Below, piece after piece: positions 28,314 through 37,300 of a DNA stretch of 64,000 nucleotides; position 1 is the stretch's first letter, and each line of letters starts with the position of its first letter. A model generated the notes under the pieces. The model searched no databases. It had not been told where the DNA came from and saw nothing but the letters and a program-made list of their open reading frames with translations. The stretch comes from Mastigocoleus testarum BC008 (GTDB lineage: Bacteria; Cyanobacteriota; Cyanobacteriia; Cyanobacteriales; Nostocaceae): contig NZ_LMTZ01000055.1 in NCBI RefSeq assembly GCF_001456025.1, positions 105,574 to 169,573 on the forward strand, in the 5' to 3' direction. Made by a program: the position numbers and the translations under genes.

Positions 28314-29279
28314 ATGGAACTCACTCTGATGTCAGTCACTAAGGGTCTTATGAGTGGATTAATCTTAGGGGCTTTATATCTTATTGGTAATCCCTATATT
28401 CGTAAGTTAGGCAGTAACGGTAGGGCACTTGCTTATGTACTCAGTATTTTTGCTTGGCCAGCTATTTTGGTAGTTTGTCTTGCAGTTGCTGAAATTCACC
28501 TTGGTTTACTGGTCTCTTTAACTAGCGCGTTAGCTTTTGGTTTTTCTTTTGGCTCTAAGCAAGTTGTGGAAAATGTCGCTACCGTAGTCTTAAACTTACG
28601 GGATGACATTTATCAAGTAGGTGACATTATTGGCTTTTCTGGTGATAATGATTTCTATCAAGTTGCTGCAATTAAAACTTCTAGTGTCAAGTTAGTTTCA
28701 ATGGGGGGACATGCAGGTCGAATTCTCAACGCCTCTCCTAGCGCACTTGCACAAAAGGAATTTATTAACTACACCCAAGATGGCTATGGTACTTTGTGTA
28801 AATGGATTTTCCCCATTTCTCTAAAGGCTCAGATTGACCAACCAGGTAGGGGAGATATGACTAATATGGAAGACACTTTACTTAGAGCAGCTAAAGAGGT
28901 TCAGTCTTGGATTATTCAAAATACTAAACATCCAGATGCTAAAGCGAGCTTTGCTGCTGAAGCAAGTAAAGAAAAGGGTCGTCAGGATATTCCTGCTGGA
29001 GTGTTTTTGACCAAAGTGGAAAAATTCATTCATCACTATGTTGTTGCTCTATGGGTTCCAGGGGTTGAAATTTATAAAGTCACTTCTATTGGTAATGAGC
29101 TACTTCATCGTATCTGGTATTATGCAGTTGAGTATCATAGCTTAGAGCTAACCACGTCAACGACTACAGATGATACAGATATGGTCGAAGCCACTCAAGC
29201 CATCGCTATGTCTATCAAAGAAGGATTGGGTAAAGTACATGAATGGGATTCAAGTAAGCATTTTAAGGCTAAAGTTTAG
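28314..29279 (+). CDS. MscS-like mechanosensitive-channel family protein
   Basis: The 321-residue protein has three hydrophobic segments in residues 1-90. They are followed by FGSKQVVENVATVVLNLRD and DIYQVGDIIGF, which match the pore-helix and beta-domain entry of MscS channels (compare G.....S....N..AG......P...GD.I). The usual PN...I..N motif is approximated by ILNASPSALAQKEFINY. A soluble region of about 200 residues follows. It is probably an inner or thylakoid membrane channel, though gating by tension is not shown. AAGGAG stands 8 bases before the start. It may form an operon with the receiver protein upstream. Confidence 0.75.
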   Translation: MELTLMSVTKGLMSGLILGALYLIGNPYIRKLGSNGRALAYVLSIFAWPAILVVCLAVAEIHLGLLVSLTSALAFGFSFGSKQVVENVATVVLNLRDDIYQVGDIIGFSGDNDFYQVAAIKTSSVKLVSMGGHAGRILNASPSALAQKEFINYTQDGYGTLCKWIFPISLKAQIDQPGRGDMTNMEDTLLRAAKEVQSWIIQNTKHPDAKASFAAEASKEKGRQDIPAGVFLTKVEKFIHHYVVALWVPGVEIYKVTSIGNELLHRIWYYAVEYHSLELTTSTTTDDTDMVEATQAIAMSIKEGLGKVHEWDSSKHFKAKV

Positions 29280-29671
29280 GTGTGGGTGATATGGGATTTT
29301 TTCTAAACTTTCAAAGCAATTTAATTAAAGCGATAACTTAATAATAATCATCATCCTTAAAAGTTCAATTATTAAAGAAACATCCTTGTGTTTTAAGTAA
29401 TAAATAATTGGAGTTTAGACTAGATTTAGAAATTATCCACAAAGGCAGCTTGAGAATTTCATTCACGGGTATTGGGCTTAATATGTTGATAATTCTTGCT
29501 CTACACAATGGTGCCTGATATGCCGCAGGCGGCAAGCAAGTACTATCCCCGTTTATTTATGACGGGGAGCAGTTCAACACATTTTGGTTTAATTTTTCTT
29601 GCGTTTACTCTGTGGTAGCTTAAGGAAATATCTCTTTATTGACCTATTAATTTTTAATTCCATATCTTCAT
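29280..29671. other. Intergenic region before the injection-system operon
   Basis: This 392-base AT-rich spacer contains a small GC-rich palindrome (TGCCGCAGGCGGCA near 29520-29533), also echoed at about 20887-20900. No gene is supported. It should contain the promoter for the first eCIS genes, but no motif is convincing. The first gene has no visible Shine-Dalgarno sequence. Confidence 0.45.
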
Positions 29672-30733
29672 ATGACTTTACCTTTACCCAATTTAGATGA
29701 TCGCACCTATCAGGATTTAATGGAAGAAGCCCGTCGCTTAATTCCCATAGAATATCCTGAGTGGACCGATCATAATCCCAGTGATGCTGGAATAACCATT
29801 TTAGAGTTAATGGCGTGGTTAACCGAAATGGTGATTTATCGGGTTAATCGGATTCCTGATGAAAATATTGAAGTCTTTTTGAAACTCCTCAATGGGAAAG
29901 ATTGGGAAAAAACTTCTGATTTAGATTTAGATATGGCTATACAGCAAACCATTATCGATCTACGGAAGCGTTACCGAGCAGTCACACCGGAAGATTATGA
30001 AACACTCATCCTCAAAGATTGGTCTGAAATGATTGCTCCATTGGATAAATATCCGGAGTATCTTCGTAGCCCGTCATGTAAAATTGCACGGGTAAAATGT
30101 TTCTCACAACAAAACTTAGAAGATTTTGAAGGAGAGAATTTTGAAGGAGAGAATTTTGAAGGAAGGAATTCGAGCGAGTTGAAAGAGCGACTCGCAGTGG
30201 GACATATGAGTGTAGTCATTGTTCCTCCCAAACCGCAGACTTCCGTTGAAGAACAACAACAAGAACAACTGTGTCGCTATATCTGGAATTATCTCGATGA
30301 GCGGCGTTTGTTAACCACGACTCATCATGTGACCCTACCTGAATATGTTGATGTACAAATTTCAGCCCAACTCCGGTTAAAAGAGGGAGCTAATTCAGAA
30401 GAAGTTAGGACATCTGCACAAAAAGCGATGGACAATTTTTTCGACCCCTTAACTGGAGGAGATAAGGGTCAAGGTTGGGATTTTGGGCGTGATGTCTATT
30501 TATCAGAAGTGTATCAGGTTTTAGATCGCTTACCTGGAGTTGATTATGTAAATGCTAAAAAAAATGAAGGAAATAATTCTGCAGAGCAAGCAGGGGATAC
30601 TGTTATCTATAACGGTGTGGTTTTACAGAATCAAGTAAATATAAATACTGTAAAACTTAAAGATTATCAGTTAGTTAATCTTCGTAAACTAGAGTTGCAA
30701 ATTCAGGAGAGTTGGGAGGAGGATGAACGCTAA
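29672..30733 (+). CDS. eCIS baseplate J-like protein (short form)
   Basis: The 353-residue protein belongs to the baseplate J / gp47 (gp6-like) family. It starts LPNLDDRTYQDLMEEARRLI with the DHNPSDAGITILELMAWL motif and ends with FFDPLTGGDKGQGWDFGRDV plus LPGVDYV, the C-terminal J signature. It lacks most of the middle portion present in the 1369-residue paralogue at 34311. In contractile systems these proteins form the wedges joining the hub to the sheath. Residues about 152-166 hold a short tandem repeat (GENFEGENFEG) encoded by 15-nt units at 30125-30170. It overlaps the tail I gene by 11 bases. Confidence 0.88.
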   Translation: MTLPLPNLDDRTYQDLMEEARRLIPIEYPEWTDHNPSDAGITILELMAWLTEMVIYRVNRIPDENIEVFLKLLNGKDWEKTSDLDLDMAIQQTIIDLRKRYRAVTPEDYETLILKDWSEMIAPLDKYPEYLRSPSCKIARVKCFSQQNLEDFEGENFEGENFEGRNSSELKERLAVGHMSVVIVPPKPQTSVEEQQQEQLCRYIWNYLDERRLLTTTHHVTLPEYVDVQISAQLRLKEGANSEEVRTSAQKAMDNFFDPLTGGDKGQGWDFGRDVYLSEVYQVLDRLPGVDYVNAKKNEGNNSAEQAGDTVIYNGVVLQNQVNINTVKLKDYQLVNLRKLELQIQESWEEDER

Positions 30734-31385
30734 TACTAGCGAACAGCAAGTTAGTGAATATGTAAAATATTTACCCAGTATTTATCAGGACAATCAGTTT
30801 TTAGGACGCTTTCTATTAGCCTTTGAGCAGATTTTAACAGGACTTCCTGGTTCTGACACTTACGGTTTGGAGCAGTATATTGATAAAATTCATACTTATT
30901 TTTATCCGGGTTATCCAAGTAAAGAAAATAAAATTAATCCTGAAGAAACAGCACCAAAGGAATTTTTACCTTGGTTAGCCAGTTGGGTAGCTTTAAGTTT
31001 ACGGGATGATTGGGAAGAAGAAACAAAACGAAGATTTATCAGTCAAATTGTTCCCTTATACCGTCTGAGAGGTACAAAAGCAGGGTTAACCCAGATTTTA
31101 AAGCTTTATACCCAAGAGGAGGTGAACATTTATGAATTTGACGATCCTCCCCATTATTTTCAAGTTGAACTCAGTTTAAGCGATCGCTCTGATTTAGCTC
31201 GCACGGAAGCGATCGCCAGAGCAATAATAGATCAAGAAAAACCGGCTCATACTTTCTATTCTCTGCAACTACTCTTTCCCAGTATGCAAATTATTAATAA
31301 CTATGAATTTCAACCTGATAAGCCTGAAGAATCCAAGGGTTTACGCTTAGGTTACAACAGTTTATTAGGGACTTCAAGCAACTAA
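30723..31385 (+). CDS. Phage tail protein I-like baseplate protein
   Basis: The 220-residue protein matches the P2 gpI / Afp12-like tail protein family: YLPSIYQDNQFLGRFLLAFE at the start, then FLPWLASWVALSLRDDW, RFISQIVPLYRLRGTKAG and a C-terminal FDDPPHYFQVEL. It is a baseplate wedge component that normally sits between the J protein and the fiber. It starts inside the end of the J gene (11-base overlap) and stops 2 bases before the fiber gene, so the three are translationally coupled. Confidence 0.88.
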   Translation: MNANTSEQQVSEYVKYLPSIYQDNQFLGRFLLAFEQILTGLPGSDTYGLEQYIDKIHTYFYPGYPSKENKINPEETAPKEFLPWLASWVALSLRDDWEEETKRRFISQIVPLYRLRGTKAGLTQILKLYTQEEVNIYEFDDPPHYFQVELSLSDRSDLARTEAIARAIIDQEKPAHTFYSLQLLFPSMQIINNYEFQPDKPEESKGLRLGYNSLLGTSSN

Positions 31386-31387
31386 AA

Positions 31388-33235
31388 ATGCCTGCGAATT
31401 ACCAACAACCAGAATATGTTGAACGTCGAACCCGCTATTTCGACGGACAATTTCTCAAAGATCAAGATTTTATTGACGAGCAAAAATACCATATTGATCG
31501 TCTACGTCGTTCCCATAAATTACTGCATATTAAAGGAATTTGTGAGGGATTAAAGGTTACTGTTGACAATGAAAAGAAAACCTATGAAGTCATAGCCGGG
31601 ACAGCTATAGATGAACAAGGAAGATTTATTGTTTTAGGGGAAAACTATAACGCGAGTTTTGAAGCGTTCACAGAATATGTAGATTTGTATATTAACTATA
31701 ACGAAGAAGAATCAGATATTACTCAAGCTGGAAATGATACTAGTGAAGATGACCCCCAAAATCAGGGGGTAAAAGGTGCAACTCGCTGGTGGGAAAAACC
31801 TATTATCAAAGCGTATAATACACAAGAGCAAAATCAAATTCCACCAGACGCGATTTATTTAGCTCGACTAATACTAAAAGATGGAGATGCTACGGTCGAT
31901 TCCACTCCTCGTAAATACTCAGGAATCCATTTACCCAGTAGTAATGATCCGGGTCCAATTTTACAATCTGGAGGAGATACAGCCCCTAGTTTAGCAAAAT
32001 TAACAGGGAGTTTAAGTATTTCTGAGCAGTTAGGAGTTGGGACAGTTAGTTCAGGAATTGATTTAGCTATTGGGGATGATGATACTGGATTAAATCAAGA
32101 AGGGGAAAATGAATTAGCAATTTATACAGATAACAAAGAAAGATTAAGGATTGATGCATCAGGAAATCTGAGGATTGGGACGAAAACTCCAGATTCAAAT
32201 TACAAACTTGATGTTGATGGAAATACGAATGTTAATGGCACAATTTACCGAGGAGGAAATCCTCTTATTTATGAAAATTATGAAATCTATTTAAGAGGCT
32301 CTGCTTTCGAGTCTACTGGAGGAAATAATACCTATTTAAGAATTGCTAATGTTTCAATACCTATGAATAATGGTAGGGGACTCAATACAGTTGTTCTAAA
32401 TCCTAATGGTAGCTATAAGAGTAAAATTACTCACGATGTTTTTAGTACTGCAAATAATTGGAATACTTGGGCAGATTGGATTAATAATGCGAGCAACGTT
32501 GTTGATGGAGATGTTGTCGCAGTAGCCAGTTATGATGCGATAAGAAATGCTCCTACTGGAGGTTCGGCGGAAACTTTATTGAGAGCTATTAATGCTTTGA
32601 GAGTTTTTGCTGCACAACAAGGTAATGTACGTTCTCCCTATGCTCTATTATTTATCAAGGGACAAACAGGAGCGATGGAAGTTTCTCAACCTTATAAAGG
32701 ACCCAACGCTCATCTTAAAACAACTTACTATGAACTGTTTAATTATGGTAATAGTTCGGTTGTTTTAAGGGGAATGATCATAATGTGGTCTGGAAATGTA
32801 GATCATATTCCTCATGGTTGGGGTTTGTGTGATGGTAATAATGGGACGCCTGATTTGCAAGATCGATTTATTGTGGGTGCTGGCTCCGGTAGTAATTCTA
32901 GTTACGCTCCCGATCAAAAAGGCGAACCTGACCAGCACCAGCACAATATCGATCTACCACCCAAGGAATTAAACACCTCATCAGCAGGAGGACACAATCA
33001 CAGCCCTAACGCAAATTGGTACAATCGAAGTTTTTTGAGAGATGTGGCTGCTGCTGGGAAGAAACGTGCTAATGGTATAGATAGGGGCTCAGGTAATGTT
33101 GGGGATGCTAGAAGCTCAACAGAAGGCAACCACTCTCACTCATTAACTATTGATTATTCTCCCATAAATAGTAGTTTAAGCTCAGGGCATAATCGACCCA
33201 AGTGGTACGCACTTTGCTTCATTATGAAGCTCTAG
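31388..33235 (+). CDS. eCIS tail fiber with ILEI/FAM3-like and phage collar domains
   Basis: The 615-residue protein starts with a conserved attachment region (YVERRTRYFDGQFLKDQD; AGTAIDEQGRFIVL). A trimer-like repeat region (TGSLSISEQLGVGT, LRIGTKTPDSNYKLDVDGN) spans about 205-290. Residues about 331-440 contain RGLNTVVLNPNG, DGDVVAVASYD and LRAINALR, the pattern of the ILEI/PANDER (FAM3) domain, known in eukaryotic FAM3 proteins and glycan-related enzymes. A phage tail-collar domain (IMWSGNVDHIPHGWGLCDG ... DLQDRFIVGAG) occupies about 463-505, with a His/Asn-rich tip after it. It is likely the receptor-recognition fiber. The ILEI assignment is from pattern recognition only. Confidence 0.85.
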   Translation: MPANYQQPEYVERRTRYFDGQFLKDQDFIDEQKYHIDRLRRSHKLLHIKGICEGLKVTVDNEKKTYEVIAGTAIDEQGRFIVLGENYNASFEAFTEYVDLYINYNEEESDITQAGNDTSEDDPQNQGVKGATRWWEKPIIKAYNTQEQNQIPPDAIYLARLILKDGDATVDSTPRKYSGIHLPSSNDPGPILQSGGDTAPSLAKLTGSLSISEQLGVGTVSSGIDLAIGDDDTGLNQEGENELAIYTDNKERLRIDASGNLRIGTKTPDSNYKLDVDGNTNVNGTIYRGGNPLIYENYEIYLRGSAFESTGGNNTYLRIANVSIPMNNGRGLNTVVLNPNGSYKSKITHDVFSTANNWNTWADWINNASNVVDGDVVAVASYDAIRNAPTGGSAETLLRAINALRVFAAQQGNVRSPYALLFIKGQTGAMEVSQPYKGPNAHLKTTYYELFNYGNSSVVLRGMIIMWSGNVDHIPHGWGLCDGNNGTPDLQDRFIVGAGSGSNSSYAPDQKGEPDQHQHNIDLPPKELNTSSAGGHNHSPNANWYNRSFLRDVAAAGKKRANGIDRGSGNVGDARSSTEGNHSHSLTIDYSPINSSLSSGHNRPKWYALCFIMKL

Positions 33236-33265
33236 TACAGCCATGAATATAAGAGTAAGGGGAAC

Positions 33266-33484
33266 ATGAGAGAAAAATTAGCAAAACGCCTCCAACAACT
33301 CAAAGCCGAATTTGCATCAGGACAAAAAGTCCTTGCAGATTTGGAAAACAAACAAGCAAATGTCCGTGACACTTTACTCCGCATTCAAGGAGCAATTCAA
33401 GTATTGGAAGAAGAGTTAAGTGAATATAACGATAATGGTGTCATATATGAACCAGAAACTTTAGAAATCCTCAAAAAAGAATAA
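33266..33484 (+). CDS. Small coiled-coil protein of the eCIS operon
   Basis: The 72-residue protein is almost entirely helical with heptad character (LAKRLQQLKAEFASGQKVL, LLRIQGAIQVLEEEL). No enzymatic motif is visible. AAGGGG stands 4-5 bases before its ATG. It lies 30 bases after the fiber gene on the same strand, so it may be a fiber chaperone or baseplate accessory; this is inference from position only. Confidence 0.6.
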   Translation: MREKLAKRLQQLKAEFASGQKVLADLENKQANVRDTLLRIQGAIQVLEEELSEYNDNGVIYEPETLEILKKE

Positions 33485-33574
33485 CTTGAGAATTAATCTA
33501 CAATCCGTAATAAGTCAATTTATCCACTATTACTCAGTTAACTCAAAATTTACCGAAAAACTAATAATTCAATT

Positions 33575-34015
33575 ATGTCAGATGATAAATTAATTTTAAT
33601 TACTGGCGATTATGCAATTTTTGATGTTAGCTCTTTTAGTGGATTAACCTTTATTCCTCCTCCTCCACCTTTTGTTCTCTCTGGAACCGGGAAAATGAAA
33701 GTTAATGGTCAAATAATATGTGTAGAAGGAGATGAAAGTAAGATTCAAATTCCTTGTGGTTATAATACCCAAAGCTGTCCCCAACCTGGTGCAGGAATAT
33801 TAACTATTGAATCTTTAAATAGCGACCAAAAAGCAAAAAAAAATAAATCTGGTGGTAAACCTGTTTTATTAAAAGGAAGCAAATTTAAGGCTAAATTTAC
33901 CATAAATTCACCTGCGATAAATCCGCAAGCTGGAATACCAGATCCTTTAGCTTCACAAGGATATAAAGGACAAGGAGAATTTAATACGAATAATACAAAG
34001 GTCAAAGGAAGTTAA
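33575..34015 (+). CDS. PAAR-like protein, candidate eCIS spike tip
   Basis: The 146-residue protein has two PAAR-style halves: TGKMKVNGQIICVEGDES followed by a glycine/cysteine turn, then GAGILTIESL and GGKPVLLKGSKFKAKF. Short beta strands alternate with G-rich turns as in PAAR repeat proteins that sharpen VgrG or gp5 spikes. The end (GQGEFNTNNTKVKGS) recalls small proteins seen in eCIS operons. No metal-binding His triad is obvious, so the PAAR call is tentative. It is the last gene before a repeat-rich spacer of 295 bases. Confidence 0.5.
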   Translation: MSDDKLILITGDYAIFDVSSFSGLTFIPPPPPFVLSGTGKMKVNGQIICVEGDESKIQIPCGYNTQSCPQPGAGILTIESLNSDQKAKKNKSGGKPVLLKGSKFKAKFTINSPAINPQAGIPDPLASQGYKGQGEFNTNNTKVKGS

Positions 34016-34157
34016 TTAAGTTAAAAATCATTAGCGCCTAGCAAAGCGTAACGGATCCGTAGGTAGCGTAGCTATAATTATTGTGTATCCGTAGGACATA
34101 AGTCAAAAATTAAAAGTAATATGATGTCCACTTAATTACTTATGAAAAAATATGTTT

Positions 34158-34208
34158 GTAGTAGCGCTTTAGCGCCAATGTTTGTCTATTGCGCTAAAGC
34201 GCTACTAC
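34158..34208. repeat. Perfect 18-bp hairpin repeat
   Basis: Arms at 34158-34175 and 34191-34208 (GTAGTAGCGCTTTAGCGC / GCGCTAAAGCGCTACTAC) flank a 15-nt loop. No T run follows, so it is probably a dispersed repeat rather than a terminator. A second palindromic repeat (GATCCGTAGG ... GTATCCGTAGGAC) lies at about 34032-34100 in the same spacer. Confidence 0.85.
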
Positions 34209-34310
34209 GAACCTTATTACAAGTGTTTTACCGGACATGATATAAGAAATCATAATTGTCAAAATTAAATGAAATCTTCTATTCCCTGTTTCCTTTTCCT
34301 ACAGTAACAA

Positions 34311-37300
34311 ATGAATATTCAAGCCCCTAAAATTGATGACCGCAGTTATGATGATATTGCCAATGAAACTACTGAGTTAGTCAAAAAAAATACAAATTGG
34401 CGACCCGGTGATGATGTTCAACCCGATGCTGGTTTAGCTTTAATTCGGATCTTTAGTAAGCTAGCTCATTTAGTCAGCGATCGCCTGAATAAGGTTCCAG
34501 ATAAAAATTTTCTGGCTTTTCTTAGTTTAATTGGAAACCAACTTAAACCCCCAATTCCAGCGAAGGTTCCCCTGACATTTTACTTGGTGGATGGTTCACC
34601 GGTTGATGCTTTTGTCCCTTCTAATACTCAAGTTGCTGCACCGGAAACTGAAACCGAAGCAGAGGTTGTTTTCACCACGGAAGAAGAATTAGTCGTCACT
34701 CGTTCCCAACTGAAAGCGGTTTTTGTTCGGGATCCTCTTCAGGATCGCTACAGTGATAATACCCCCGTTGCTACGGGAATGATTGATGGAAATTTTCCCG
34801 CTTTTACAGGAAATAAACCAATCGAACATTCTCTCTATTTAGCTTGCGATGAATTTCTCACTCTTCCTAGTTCTAAAAATGTCACTTTAACTTTTCATTC
34901 GACCCAGGCTTCAGATTTGAAACTTTTACCTATTAGTTGGTCAACTTGGGATGGGGAAAGTTGGAACACGATTTTTGGAATTGTTGAAGGTTTAACTGTC
35001 GAGCTTGATATCAGTTTACCTCGATTTAAAGTTAATCCAGGAAAAGCAATTGATGGAGCAGGTCGGGAGATTATTTTAACTGAAATAAAGTCTTTTAATT
35101 TAGATGATAAGGAAAATTATATTTTAGCTGATTATCGCAATAAAAATGTCTTAATTGTGATTTCCTCCGCTTCTCAAATCGAAGTTGTTAAAGAAGAAGA
35201 TTTTGCAGAAAAATCTGGAAATACTTATATTCGCTTAGCTTATTTAAAAGTTGATGAAAATGGAAAAATTACCCATGCACCGTTAGTCAGAGAGTCCAAC
35301 CAAGAAGGAGAAAACCAAGAAGGACAAGAGTCAGAAGAAGAATGGGTTGTTGTTTTCAATAATCTTTCTGCTTTACAAAAATCTACGATTAATGGAGAAG
35401 AAAAAGCATGGTTAAAAGGTAGCTTAAATACGCCTTTAGTCTATGGTAGTTTAGAGCGAGCTAATAATTCTTTGCTTAATAATTCTTTGGCTAATAATTA
35501 TTCGCCTAATATAAGTAAGATCGATCTACAGGTGAATATTGACCAAAGTGGATTAGAAGCAGATATTTGTTTACTAAATACAACCCAATTAGATATTAGT
35601 AAGGATTTCTTCCCTTTTGGAGAACAACCCAAATTTAATGATAGTTTATATATTGCTTGTCAAGAAGCTTTTTCTCAATCTGGGTGTACCGTTACTTTAG
35701 ATATTAAACTCAGTGAAACGGCAATAAATAATGTCAATACTCAAGGGGGAATTGAATTAGTTTGGGAGGTGGGGATAGGTCAAAAATGGCAAGAAATTGG
35801 ACGTTCTAACAGTATCAATTCTAATAGTAGTAATCAAGCAAGTTTTAACGACAGTACCCAAGCCTTTACTCAAGAAGGAATAGTAACTTTTCAAGTTCCC
35901 GATACTATTCAAGAACAAGAAGTCAATGGAACAAGTAATTATTGGCTACGAGTGAGAATTATTAAAGGTAATTATGGGATAACAACAGGAAATACTCAGT
36001 CTTCAACCTTAACCTATCTTAATACTGCTGTAAATAGAGGGGCAACAACCATTAATGTAGATAGTGTGAGGGGATTTATGCCTGGAGATATAATTAAACT
36101 AATCGGGGAATCTAGTGAAGATATAACAATAAGTGAGATTAATCCCAGTAATAATCAAATTACTGTAGGAAGGCAACTTAATCATAATTACAATATAGGA
36201 ACAACCGTAAAATTAATCGGAGATGCGTTAGCTCCTCCTTCTTTTCAATCTCTTCCCATTAGTTATACACAGGAATTAAACACTACCTCATCAAATAACT
36301 CAGGTGATGCAAAACTTCACGGATTGACATATAACGATTTTCAATATGTCAATCCTTTTGATGGTGAGATTTTTCAACCTTTTCAATTATTTACTACAGG
36401 GAAAGATGCAGATCCAGCAATTTATTTAGGTTTCGACCAACCTTTCCCCAATCGTTTAATTACCCTTTATGCTCAAGTTGAACACCTGTCTCCGGGAAAT
36501 GTGATGAGCAGAACAACTCAACTGAGACAGGCTGTAAATTCGGGAGAAAATACTTCAGCAGTTGAACAAGTTTGGGGATTTAAAGTCAAACAAATTATCC
36601 GCATCGATCCAGGTGGATTGTACCAAGAAGACCAGGAAATTCTGGGGATTAATCAAGAAGAAGACAAACTTATTTTACAAGATAATTTAACCCATACCCA
36701 TCCTGCAGGGACATCTGTGGAAATCTTACCGGAATCTGTACAAATCCGTTGGGAATATCAAAATGCAGACGGTTGGGAATCTTTAGGTGCAATTGATGAA
36801 ACAGATAGTTTAACCGAAAGGGGATTAATTCGTTTTATCGGTGTAACGGATTGGATTTCTACAACAGATTTTAATCAATCGCCCCTCTACTGGTTAAGGG
36901 TACGCTGGGATAAAGGTGATTACTTGGTTCAACCTCATTTACGCCGCATCCTAACCAATACCATTTGGGCAAGTCAAGTAACTTTACATCCAGAAGAAAT
37001 ATTAGGTTCAAGTACAGGAAATCCTGACCAATCTTTTTCTCCCATTGATTCCCCAATCTTACCAGGGCAAGTCTTGGAAGTACGAGAAATTCTCTCAGAA
37101 ACCGAACGCCAGAATATTATTAATAATAATCATAAGAATATAGGTAAAGATTCGCTCACAGAAATCCGCGATCAAAGTGGGAATATCGAAGAAACCTGGG
37201 TGAGATGGGAAGAAGTTACAGATTTTTATGGTTCCCAGAAAGGCGATCGCCATTATGTACTTAATCATCTCACAGGAGAGATTCGCTTTGGTGATGGACA

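Noticed and set aside
34158..34208. Rho-independent terminator
   Set aside because: The stem is perfect but no T run follows on either strand; the sequence fits a dispersed repeat.
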